Below the pieces are notes generated by a model. That model searched no databases, was not told the DNA's origin, and saw only the letters and a program-made list of their open reading frames with translations. DNA of 64,000 bases from Euborellia annulipes (Eukaryota; Arthropoda; Insecta; Dermaptera; Anisolabididae): positions 57,857 through 121,856 of the forward strand of contig JAKCPI010028410.1 in the NCBI GenBank assembly GCA_023213315.1, read 5' to 3'. Below, in pieces: positions 50,088 through 61,300 of this stretch (its first letter is position 1; each line of letters opens with the position of its first letter). Made by a program: the position numbers and the translations under genes.

Positions 50088-50301
50088 ACAAGGGGAGGGG
50101 GTAATTACCCCCTCCCCCCACCGAGATTTGGAGATAAAATTTTATTTTTAATATAAAATTTTAAAAATTAATACTTCAAATTGATTTGTTATATATATTC
50201 TGGTAAACAAGTACAAAAAGCACCTTTAAATTACCGAAAGAAAGAAAAATTGCGTGTTGTGAGACCAGTCACACCAGATTACTCCCCCTCCTCCCTTGTC
50301 T
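50088..50301. mobile_element. hAT-like MITE (CAAGGGCGGAT type), short copy
   Basis: It begins CAAGGGCGGATACAAGGGG and contains ACCCCCTCCCCCCACCGAGATTTGG and ACCAGTCACACCAGATTAC, ending near CTCCTCCCTTGTC. The right terminus is eroded. Confidence 0.6.
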
Positions 50302-50394
50302 GGTTTTCATTCAGAAATAAGTCCTAAAAAGATCAATTTTAAAATAACTGATTAACAATGAATGACTTTCAGTTTTACACGGTAAAAAAATAGT

Positions 50395-50550
50395 AAAATT
50401 GCCCTTGACTTATGCTCACAGGTAGAGTATTGGCTTCTAATACCAAAGGTCAAGGGTTCGCATCCCGTCCCAGACGACAAAATTTGTTTCAAATGTTTGG
50501 ATACCAATCAATTGAAATAAATAGGGACGGGGTCTAGAACTTAAAAGGAA
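50395..50550 (+). repeat. tRNA-Arg-like SINE
   Basis: It contains GCTCACAGGTAGAGTATTGG (A-box-like), GGCTTCTAATACC (anticodon arm with TCT), GGTTCGCATCCC (B box), then a tail with CCAATCAATTGAAATAAAT and TAGGGACGGGGTCTAG. The body has tRNA layout but mismatched stems and a non-tRNA tail, so it is a SINE rather than a tRNA gene. It shares the CAATTGAAATAAAT tail with 51585-51690. Confidence 0.6.
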
Positions 50551-50688
50551 TTTTTAAAAAAATATATTAAATTAACTATACAAATATAGCCTACCAGGTT
50601 ATATGTTACAAAATATTTATGAATCACTAATTAATATGTTTAATTTTACAAAACGCAATTTATAGCCATGATGTTATATTCATAAGAG

Positions 50689-50842
50689 CAGGGCCGGATC
50701 TAGGGGGGGGCAGTGGGTGCATATGCCCCGGGCGGCAGATATCAGGGGGGGGCGGCAATTAAAGAAAGATTTACTAAAAAAAGGTAACATGATATGAATT
50801 TTGTAGAGAAAATTTTAAGAAGGGGGCAACAAATTAAATTTT
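50689..50842. mobile_element. hAT-like MITE (CAGGGCCGGATCT type), truncated
   Basis: It begins CAGGGCCGGATCTAGGGGG, then GCATATGCCCCGGGCGGCAG and GGCGGCAATTAAAGAAAG. The opposite strand of 58002-58194 is the same family. It abuts the reverse transcriptase fragment at its right side without a recognisable right TIR. Confidence 0.6.
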
Positions 50843-50849
50843 GCCCCTC

Positions 50850-51329
50850 CTAAAAACGGCTTTTTAGATCAAACGAGTCCTTGATATAAAACTCGTTTAT
50901 TTCTACCATTTCTTGTAGAATATTTTCTAGAAACTTTTCCAAGCCATAAGTTATCGACCCCACTGTACAAACGATAGGTCTCATCGGCCTAGTATCTTTG
51001 TGTAGTTTGATGAGTCCATGCAGCCTAGGACATATAGAAGTATAAGTTACTATGTTTTTATATTTTATCTTATCTATAAATCCCCCTTTATAAAGTTCAA
51101 TGGCCAATTTATTATTAGTTGTTTCTAAGCTACGCGTGGGGTCTCTCACCACCTTTTGGTAAACTCGCTCGTCATTGAGCAGACTAGCCATCTTGGATTC
51201 ATATTCTACTTTTGTGATAAGAACCGTAGTTTGAGACTTGTCAGCTCTTACAATTACATTGTCCTTTAAAGCCGACCTAAGAAATGATTTCATTTCATCT
51301 TTAATCTGTATTACGGCCTTCCTCCACAT
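50850..51329 (-). mobile_element. Penelope-like element reverse transcriptase fragment
   Basis: 159-codon frame. It contains DNVIVRADKSQTTVLITK, EYESKMASLLNDERVYQKV, GLIKLHKDTRPMRPIVCTVG, SITYGLEKFLENIL. The pairing of an RADK...TVLI block, a YxxKM segment and GLxKxHK...RPIV is characteristic of the N-terminal and finger region of Penelope-like reverse transcriptases. The palm (YxDD) and GIY-YIG endonuclease parts are missing downstream, where a MITE begins. It is a dead fragment, but it shows the retroelement class that could supply the hammerhead-bearing repeats. Confidence 0.75.
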
Positions 51330-51584
51330 TGTCTTTTATAATAATTATATTATACCTGGCGACAAGTCATTATGAAAGTGTCACAGTGGATTTTATACAG
51401 TGTTGAACCAAATCTTTATATAATCAATGACCAGGTACAGTGTACATAAATGAATCAAAAGTATTTAGAAAAAATTTTATCTGAGTCTCTCATTTTTCTA
51501 CACTCTTATGAATGTTTAATTTATAAAATGTTACAACGAGGTCGAAAGATTAAATTTTATTAGAAATAATTTTAATCGTTTGTG

Positions 51585-51690
51585 TGTCCGTAGCTCAGTG
51601 GAAGAGTACTCGCTTCACGTCCCAAGCTTTTCAATTGAATCGGCAGCCAATCAATTGAAATAAATATTGGTAGAGCCTCTGATGATAAAA
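51585..51690 (+). repeat. tRNA-like SINE, shorter copy
   Basis: GTCCGTAGCTCAGTGGAAGA then GTACTCGCTTCAC is a good tRNA D-arm/A-box region. The B box is missing, replaced directly by the CCAATCAATTGAAATAAAT tail found at 50500-50525. It is a 5'-intact, internally deleted SINE. Confidence 0.55.
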
Positions 51691-52093
51691 ATCTTTGTGT
51701 TGCTTCTCAAATATAGGTTTTCCTATATCATGAGATGTTTGCTTGATTATAAAACAGGTTGCAGAATATCTTAAGATTTTATTTTAAAATTCATTATAAA
51801 CCGTATCTAAATAAGAAATTATATTAGGATTTTATTTTAAACCTGCAAGTAATCAAATTATCCAAAGGAATTGCAAAATTACATAACTTGAATATTAAAG
51901 AGTTAGTTGACTTTAAAAATACTCTACTTTTTTTTTTAAGAATATTTAGGCAATTCTATGCAAAAAAGCTTTCCTAAGAAATCCACGCATAAACCACGTG
52001 TTTTGGAATTAAAATGATCCTCACTATCAAAACAAACTAATATATGAGATGGCCTTGAAAAGCTTAAACATTATTATGTAATTTCTTCGTAGC

Positions 52094-52101
52094 TATAAAT
52101 A
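52094..52101 (+). promoter_or_regulatory. Candidate TATA box for the dehydrogenase gene
   Basis: TATAAATA lies 79 bases before the ATG, at a reasonable distance for a short 5' UTR. AT-rich context makes this weak evidence. Confidence 0.3.
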
Positions 52102-52179
52102 TAACCATTGACATTATATCATTTCAATTTAATTAATTCTTCCGAGCTCGAAGGAGTGTGATTTCCTTGTTGAACAAAA

Positions 52180-52332
52180 ATGACACAAACAACGATGAAG
52201 GCTCTTCAACTGGACCCTAAAAATCTTCAATTGTCTTTAATTGAAACTCCAATTCCGAAGCCAAAGGATAATGAAATTCTTATTAAAGTTGCTTATTCAG
52301 GAATTTGTGGCACTGACCTACATATAATTGAG
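52180..52332 (+). CDS. Dehydrogenase exon 1
   Basis: The ATG is in a good context (AAAA before it). A second in-frame ATG follows at codon 6. It reads [20 protein letters not shown], then [17 protein letters not shown] and [14 protein letters not shown]. The donor GTAAGA starts at 52333, phase 0. Cys in GICGTD is the catalytic zinc ligand. Confidence 0.87.
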
Positions 52333-55300
52333 GTAAGAAGTGAAAAAATAATTATCTATCAGTAACCAAAAGCTTAACGAACTTTTGATAATTTTTTATT
52401 GAAAATTTGTAAAAATAATTCGGCCTCTGAAGGTTCATTCAATATTAACGTGTCGTTTTAATAGAGCCTTAATTGCTAAAAATCGAAAATTCAAAATATT
52501 TAATTTATGCCTTTAATCATATTTGAAACATTTAAATATACGACCCCCAAAATTTTTATCTCAATAAAACTAGCACTATTCAAATATTATTATACAAAAC
52601 ATTTGTAAATATATTTGATTTAGGAAAAGAATTTAAAAAAAAAATGTAAATAAATCAAACAAGAAAAAAAAATTCGCTAACAGGGGAGCCGGAACGAATT
52701 AGAATCAGGGGGGAGGTAAAAATTTTTTTTTAGAAAATTAAAATAATTTAATATGTTCAGATAGTATAAAACAAATCTACTATAAAGCTTTACAAATTTT
52801 AAATAAAATCACAATTTTAATAAAATTAAAATTTTAAAAAATTTGCTAGTGATTTTATCAAAAATTTTTTTAGGCTATATAGTAGATTTCTTTTATACTA
52901 TTTGAAATAAATAAATATTTTTAATTTTCTTCTTTTAATTCAATATTAAATGTTTTTAGAAATTAGAAATACAATAGGGTCTGTATAAATATTTTTAAAA
53001 AGTAAAAATGTATAATTTTTAAAAATAAATGAAATAAAAGAAGACTTATTGCCCCCCCCCCCCATATGTGCTTGTTTAATTATTCTATCAATATTGCTAT
53101 GGGAAGCATGTGTTGCTGTATGTTGCGTGTATTGTTATGTTTATGCTACATATTCTGTTTCCCATTGTAATTGCTCGTCATATGACGCAAAAATCGAATA
53201 TAAATAAAATTAATATATTCTATTAAAGGTTTCAGGATTTCTCCAATGATCAGCAGCTAGTAGTTATTTCAATTTATTTATTAATAATTAATGTGCCAGG
53301 GCCGACGTTTCGGTCGTATATAGGACCATCATCAGGGCCAAGCCATTGTAAATATATTGATCCTCCATAGACGTCGGCCCTGGCACATGAATTATTAATA
53401 AATAAATTGAAATAACTACTATCTGCTGCTCAATGGATAAATCCGGAAACCTTGAATCAGCTTACACCTCCGTCAGGGGCGTATATAAGGGGGGAAGGGG
53501 GGGAGGCCCCCCCCGAAATTTTCCAAACACATATACATCTATAGGGATATACATACATCAGTGCAACAAATTTTTCCGCAGGATGGAAAACTTTGGTTCC
53601 GCAAAGGAAAAATGTTCCGCAAAAATTTCGTGTGAAAAAAAATTTAGTTTCTTAAAAAAAAAAATTTTCCACAGAAAAATTTTCAGTTTGGGCCCCCCCC
53701 CCCGAAAAAAATTTCTATATACGCCCCTGACCTCCGTCAAATATATATTTTATTTTATATATTTATTATATGATAAATCAGAGCAAATTCTATTCAAAAA
53801 TATTTTTAAAAATGTTGATTTTTATGAAATATAAACTAATAAATTTGATAAATATTTAGTAAATTTTTGAATCAAGCGCTAGAATCTGTATTCAGAATAA
53901 GAACATTATTAATTAATTTAAAATATATATTACAGTATATAAGAATTATTTATTTATAACCTCCCTCCCTCCAAGGGTCGCTTCCCAAACCAAGCAATGA
54001 AAATTTTTCTAAATTATACTATTTCGGCTACCAAACATTTGGAAGGGGTCTAAATAGTCTCAGATGCCGAAAAAGAGTTTGAAATAAATTAAAATAAAAA
54101 AAAAATCTAAGCTCTAAAAATGTCATTTTGGTTAATCACCAAATTATAAATGTGTTTATTAAAGCTTTTGTGGTTTGAAATATTATTATTAGGAGAATTT
54201 TTAATTATAGACCACATTTTTGTATTAATTTTGTATAAATATATATTTATTAAAAATATATAAATACTGTACAACGTTTCAACTGCTTATTCTTCGGCCG
54301 TATTTATATATTTTTAATAAATATTTAATACAAAAATGTGGTCTATAATTAAAAATTCTCCTAACACCAAATTATATTTAGAATACAAAATTTGAAACGG
54401 TCACTTTTCATATTCTGTCATATCAATCAATCAGTCACTTTGGTTTTCCACAACGAAAGACAAATTAAAAAAAAAAAAATCTACTTTCTTTGTTTTATGC
54501 CTTCGGGGTAGGCATTCCAAATAAGGCGAGGGGACGAGCATTAGATGACCATGTCAAATGAACGACGGTCTCTAGCCCTGAGTCGCTCAAGGGGAGCGAA
54601 ACTTTTTAACTCGCTTATTTTCAGGTCGATTTTGCGTTTTTTTTTCTCACTTAATTAATTAAAGACAAAACTTTTTTAATACACTCATTTTCCAATTATG
54701 ATATTTTTTGTTAATTAAATGGTCGTGGTCGCCAAAATTTTTAGTAATATAATAAAAAATGGGGAGAGAAAAACAAAGGTGTCTCTTAATTTTAGAGTTG
54801 TTCTAGATATTTATTTTGTTATATATATTAATTGAAGCATTCTTTTAAATCAATATTATTTAAAGAGATATAAATAAATCAATATTAAAAAAAAAACGAC
54901 AATGAAATGAAATATGTGACTTTTGTGGCTACTATCTCATATATTTTGATTTGCCTCTGGGATTGGCGCTCATTTAGCCTTGAGATTATCTTTTTACAAA
55001 ACCAGATAATGAATGATATACTAATAGTGCCATAAATATTTTGGCAAGGATTATGTTTTTCCTTTTAAGCCTTACTCTTCATCTCTGCTTTATTGGGAAG
55101 AGGCGGTCAGCGCCTTTAATTTATTCTTTCGAGTAGATGGTAGTGTGGGGAAATAAATTGGAAAGGTCACTGAAAATCTCATCAATACATTGCTAATTTT
55201 AGAAAATTTAGTTCTTGTTTAATTGCCAAAAGATAGGCAACCCAAATGACCCGAATGTGCGCGGTGTCTATCGTAAAAGAGATGAGACCTAGTCTAAGCT

Positions 55301-58300
55301 ACAATATGAATAAATGTGTAGTAATATTTGTAACCCCGTCCCCACCATCAGATCAGTGGAGCCCTCGGGTTCCTAACCTCAAGGATTGAAATTTTGACCT
55401 CCAGGCTATTGCTGGAGGAACTACAACCCTTCCCTGACGTGCTTCATTAACAATTTTTTACTTTCTCTTACCTCTATATACTGTATATCTAATATATATA
55501 GAGAGAGAAAGTATTGGATACATGTCAAAAATTCGATGTCGAGATTTTGATGGATCTTCACGTTTTGAGGTCCCCTGAATCCAAAAAAGTGGTTTTCGCG
55601 ACATGGTCTGTCTGTGTGTATGTGTGTGTTCACTTTTAAGCATGAAGGAATTGAGCTATGAGGCTGAAATTTTATATATAAGTTAAACACCCCCCGGGAC
55701 AGGAAAATAAGCTTTTAATCAAAATCGGCCAAAAAGTACTAGTACTTTACTGATGTACTTTTTCAGTTTTTTCGATTTTCTCAAAATTCGCTCTAACGAT
55801 TTTGAATAAAATTCAAAAATAAATTATTTTTTAGATGCTCTTTTAAATGTATATTCTCATTTTGCTCTCAAAATTGTTTGAAGCACACTTTACTCTTGTG
55901 CTTTATAGAAAAAATAGGAGAAATGGTTGCCATGGTAACAAAATATAAATATTTTTCCATATTTATAAATTTGACATCTTGTTAAATTCTAATATATTGG
56001 TGGAAACTAAATATATGTCGACATAAAAAATCTGGTGTGACAAGCACAGAACACAACTTTCGATTACCGAAGGTAAGAGAAAGTTGTGTGCTGTGCGCCA
56101 GTCACGCCAGATTTTTTTATCATTCGCATTAAAAGTATGCGAAATATTTATAATTAGAAAAATCGTAAGCCGGGTGTCTGAAGATTTGTTCAGATATTTT
56201 TATTAATTGAAAATTTGTTGTGAAAGATTTTTTTTTCCTCTTCTTTTGGGCCTCCTCCTCCTCACCGAACCTCACCTTTACCTAAAAAAATAAATAAATA
56301 TTAGTTTCCATATTGTGATTTTATCTCTTAATGAAAATTTACTTACTTTTGTTGCTTTCAAAATTAATCTTCTTAAGACTTCTTTTTTTTTATTTGTACT
56401 TCACTTCACTTTATGGTTATGTATTTAATTTTAATTTCTCTACATTATAAAATATTTTTTTTTCTGTGATTTGTTAAACGTACAGTAGTATTATAGATTG
56501 TATAATTTACAGTCTAATTATTTTCCCTATAATTGGAAATTTTTTCTGTTGGGAATCTTATTTATCAATAAATAAATAAATAAATAAATAAATAAATACT
56601 AGTATACATTTAAAAAAAAAAAAATATATTATTAAAAAAAAAAAATAGAAAAATTCATTTTTAAAAATGAGCTCAGCGGTTGTAAGAAAAATATCTTTTA
56701 GCTGTATTTGAATAAGCTAGAATTAAGGGAATGTTCTTGATATTAAAAATTGATGATGTGATGAGGCATTTTTATTATAGTAATTTACCAGAGCATATAT
56801 AGCTCTGGTCAGTTACTCCCAAGGCACGTGTCTCATTTGCATTGTTGATGTTTACATGAATGGTTCTGTTCTGGTTTCGCACTCTATTAGGCCTACATAT
56901 ACTAAATAATAAATAGCAAAGATTTTGAAACTAAGTATTTTTATATTTGACATTTTGACTTATCTAATCTCTTAAGATGTCGAAATGTTATTCTTGAGCA
57001 AGGATTGTCTTCTTTATAAATTCATTTTATATCACAAATCCGGAGAAAATTACAAAAAAAAAATGCTCGAACGATATTAGAATACTAAAAAAAAAAAATA
57101 GGTCAAATGAGATTCGTAAAAAAAAAAGCTCGAACGAAAAACGGCGCCCCAGTTGAGCTCTGCCCCCCCCCCTCCACCCCCGCCCTCAAAAGCTAGTTAC
57201 GCAGTTGGGTTTAATTTGAAACATTGCATTAAACATTTGCTTTTCTGAGCGAAATTCATAACTCTAAGCTCTTTTTTTGCCTTCTTTTATTAGACAAATC
57301 AATACCACTAATTGCTTTATAAAGGGCCACTTCTGACACCATGTACAGTTAATGAAATAAAGAAGAACTTCCAGGCAGCTAACCTTTCTATTCGAAAATA
57401 TAAAATAAAAACATCAACAACAATCACCTAAATATTCACACAAAAGTGTACCAGAAAAAATTAAAGGCCTGGACACACTAAGTGAGTGAATATGCATTGA
57501 ACAAACTATTTGTATTTACATACGTACAACGTGGAAAAAAAATTTAGTGAAAACTTTATACAAATAAAAGAAATTAGATTGTTAATAATTGTATAGTTAG
57601 TTTGTGTCATAATTTGAAATACAAAATATACAGTAGTTAATATATCCCAAAGAATTCACCGTTGGCACTAGTTGATAGATTATTAAATTTAATTAAATTT
57701 TCATCTAATTATAGATAAATAAATAGCACAAGGTTAAGTTTCAAAAGGTTTTTATTTTTAACTTATGCTCATTTCGACGTTAACACATAATCATCAGCTA
57801 TGACACAGACTCATGTCATAGTTCTTCTTGTCATCATTGTGTCATAGCTCTGAAGATGATGATGTGTTACCGTCGAAATGGGCATAAGTTAAAAATAAAA
57901 ACCTTTTGAAACTTAACCTAGTTTTATTTATTTATCTATAATTAGATGAAAATTTAATTAAATAAATAAAAGATTTTAAAACAGTTGACTTTAGTTGAGT
58001 ACAGGGCCGGAACTACGAGATTTATTAGGGGGGGGGGGCAAAATTTAATTTGCCGCCCCCTCCTTAAAATTTTCTATACAAAATTCATATCATTTTTACC
58101 TTTTTTTTAGTAAATCTTCCTTTAATTGCCGCCCCCTGATACCTGCCGCCCGGGGCAGACGAACCCACTGCCCCCCCCCCTAGATCCGGCCCTGGTTGAG
58201 TATTGAATGGTACTGTTGACTCTAGGTGAAATATTATAAGGTAAAAATTAATTAAAATTATCAAAAATACAAGGTAATATGCTTCAATATATGATATTAC

Positions 58301-61300
58301 TTGATAGCAAGAGTGTTTCTCGGGGAGGGGGTAATCTGGTGTGATTGGTCGCACATTGACAATTTTTTCTTACTTGTTTGCCAGAATATAAATACAAATC
58401 CAATTTTTAAGTAGTAATTTTTAAAATTTTACAATAAAAATAATTTTTTTTTTTTTTTTTTTTGGAAAAAAGTATATTTTTTTCAAATCTCGGGAGAGGG
58501 GGTAATTACCAGTGGCGTCATTTCAACTTTTTCTTGGGGGGGGGCAAATCTTTTCTTGGGGGGGCAAACATTTTTTTTTCTTAAAATTTACTTACAAATA
58601 GGTATTCAAAATTGGCCAAATCATATTTAATTTAATTAATTGTTTAATTTTGTACAGTTTGTATACTCCTAGATGTATTTTGGAGCATTTTATTTAGAAT
58701 AATATAAAATTTTATAAAAATCAGAGCCCTTGGGGGGGGGGGGCAAATGCCCCCCTGCCCCCCCCCCCCAAATGACGCCACTGGTAATTACCCCCTTTAC
58801 CCATAGCAGCTAGTTTTTAGATACTAGGTAATATACCAGGTAATTGATTTTGTATTTTAACTCAATACAATTTTCTCTTTTAGGGGCATTTTCCATTTTC
58901 AAGCAAGCCAAATATACTGGGACACGAGTTTGGTGGTGTGGCTGTTGATGTGGGTAAAAACGTAACTCACATCTCAAAAGGCGATCGGGTAGCCATTGAC
59001 CCTAATGGGTAGGTAAATATTAATAATTTTAAATATAAAGGTAGAAATATTTATTTTCATTACAAGGCAAATTCTATTTGATTGTTTTTTTAATTTATTC
59101 TACGGTTTTTTCTTTCTAAATTTTTGTGAGTATTAGGCTTTAAAAGAGAGTAACTTAAATTTTAGCAACCCTACCATACATTTCAAAGAACTAAAAACAA
59201 AAAATAAAAATTATAAGATCATATTCATTTAATAAACGAGTTTATACAATAATTTATGTGAGGTATGTCTTTGTGGCTGGAAGTATTATTAAGGAGTCAA
59301 AAAAAAATACAAGACATATGGAGCCAAAATTATTTCTTTTATTGTTGCCGTTCCAGGCTGAAGTTTCGGCCACTGGTCTAGGCCATCTTCAGAGCCGGAG
59401 GGGAGAATAAATGAAAATTACAATTTCAGCGACACACATTCGCTCCGCTCATAGGACAACGAATGTCCGGCTCTGAAGATGGCCTAGACGTCAGCCTGGA
59501 ACGGCAATAATAAAAGAAATAATTTTGGCTCCATATGTCTTGTATTTTTATTTATTATTTTTTTTTTGACTCCTTAACAATAATTTTAACTAATTACAAG
59601 AGAGTAATAATTTTAGGATGTGATATATGGGCAGCCAAGGAGATATATTTTGTCGACGTTTCGAGTGCCGATTGCACTCTTCATCAGGACAAAATTGATG
59701 TTAAAATGTCAGGTTAGTTGACATGGCAGTGTAGCAACGTCTTTATCAATCTATAGGAGTGCTCGATTATGGAAAAAGATAATCGATTTTCGATTATGGT
59801 AAATAATCGATTAAACCCATTTCATTCGACCTTTTACTTTCTCTTACCTATGTTATATGTAATATATATATAGAGAGAAAGTATTGGTTTCATGTCAAAA
59901 ATTCGATGTCGAGATTTTGATGGATCTTCACGTTTTGAGGTCCCCTGAATCCAAAAAAGTGGTTTTCGCGACATGGTCTGTCTGTGTGTTGTCTGTCTGT
60001 GTGTGTGTGTGTGGGTGTGTGGGTGGGTGTGTGTTCAATTTTAAGCATGAAGGAATTGAGCTAGGAGGCTGAAATTTTATATTTAAGTTAAACACCCCCC
60101 GGGACCGACAAAATAAGCTTTTAATCAAAATCGGCCAAAAAGTACTAGTACTTTACTGATGTACTTTTTCAGTTTTTTCGATTTTCTCAAAATTCGCTCT
60201 AACGATTTTGATTAAAATTCAAAAATCAATTATTTTTTAGATGCTCTTTCAAATGTATATTCTCGTTTTGCCCTCAAAATTGTTTGAAGCACACTTTACT
60301 CTTGTGCTTCATAGGAAAGATAGGAGAAATAAATGGTTGCCATGGTAACCGAATTTAAATCTTTTTCTTTTTATTAGATTAAAAATCAATTATTATTTAA
60401 ACGCCCATTTTTTTCGGAGAAAACATATCTCTCTCTCTCACAAAACTATCTTCTCTCTTTCTACGCGTTTTAAATTTTTCTACCTTATCTTCGCATTTGG
60501 CCAATGTTAATTTCCTATAGGGATTTGTATGTTAATTTCGATTCAAAAGGGAGTCCCCTTTGGAACTTTTTACGCATTTAAAATTTTTTTTTCGAATTCT
60601 TATGAAATTTTGTATTTATTTACGATTCTATATTGTGTATAAAATGTCCAAATATGAGATTAAAATTTTGAAAAATAACCATAGTTTATTTCAAGCAATC
60701 AACATTTAAAATGCAAGTTTGAAACTAAGGTGCTATGGGAAACTAATCTCGACACAAAAATCTGGTGTGACCAGCACAGTGGCAACTTTCTCTTACCGAA
60801 GGGTAAGAGAAAGTTGTGTGCTGTGCGCCAGTCACACCAGATTTTTTTTTAATAAATTTTCCTTGCTTTTTTTACAGAAAATAATCTATTCATAAATAAT
60901 TAATCAATTATAAATTTTTTAATAATTAATCGATTATTTTGCACAACACTATCAATCTATATTCTCTTGAAAAATTCTCTTTAATAAATTTAAAATAAAA
61001 GATAAATCCTCATTTTATTTTAAATTTATTAATAATTATTCTCTTTAGGCCTACTGGTAGAGTAAAATTTTTCAAGTTTGATAAAGACGTTACTCCGCCA
61101 TGCCAACTAACCTGACAATTAAACCCCAATTTTACCCTGATGAAGAGTGCGATCGGCACTCGAAACGTCGACAAAATATAGACTTTTAATTTTTCGCCTT
61201 GGCTGCTCATATACCACAACCTTATATTATATCCAGCCATCATGAAACAACAACTAGATTAGCTAATAATTTTCTTTTAAAGAGATTTTTTATAAAAAAA

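Larger units (their letters stand above)
52333..58883 (+). other. Dehydrogenase intron 1 (6.5 kb), repeat-filled
   Basis: GTAAGA...TTTTAG intron. It contains fold-back elements at 53228-53452, 54150-54366 and 57688-57964, hAT-like MITEs at 53474-53729, 58002-58194 and 58510-58783, double-hairpin copy 8, and an (AAAT)n tract at about 56568-56598. No further exon is needed for the domain. Confidence 0.7.
59625..61205. mobile_element. Penelope-type inverted pair split by a double-hairpin element
   Basis: The left arm (ATGGGCAGCCAAGGAGA, TTGTCGACGTTTCGAGTGCC, CAGGTTAGTTGACATGGC, ATCAATCTATA) is mirrored on the right, with ATCAATCTATATTC at 60952 and GCCATGCCAACTAACCTG, GGCACTCGAAACGTCGACAA, CGCCTTGGCTGCTCAT by 61208. 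Between about 59830 and 60850 sits double-hairpin copy 9. Confidence 0.75.

Noticed and set aside
50395..50480. Functional tRNA-Arg gene
   Set aside because: Acceptor and D stems do not pair and a SINE tail follows; only the A/B box layout is preserved.
55421..55690. 89-codon minus frame reading [18 protein letters not shown]
   Set aside because: The same peptide-like string recurs at 59928-60128 and 41672-41857 because all are copies of one non-coding repeat.
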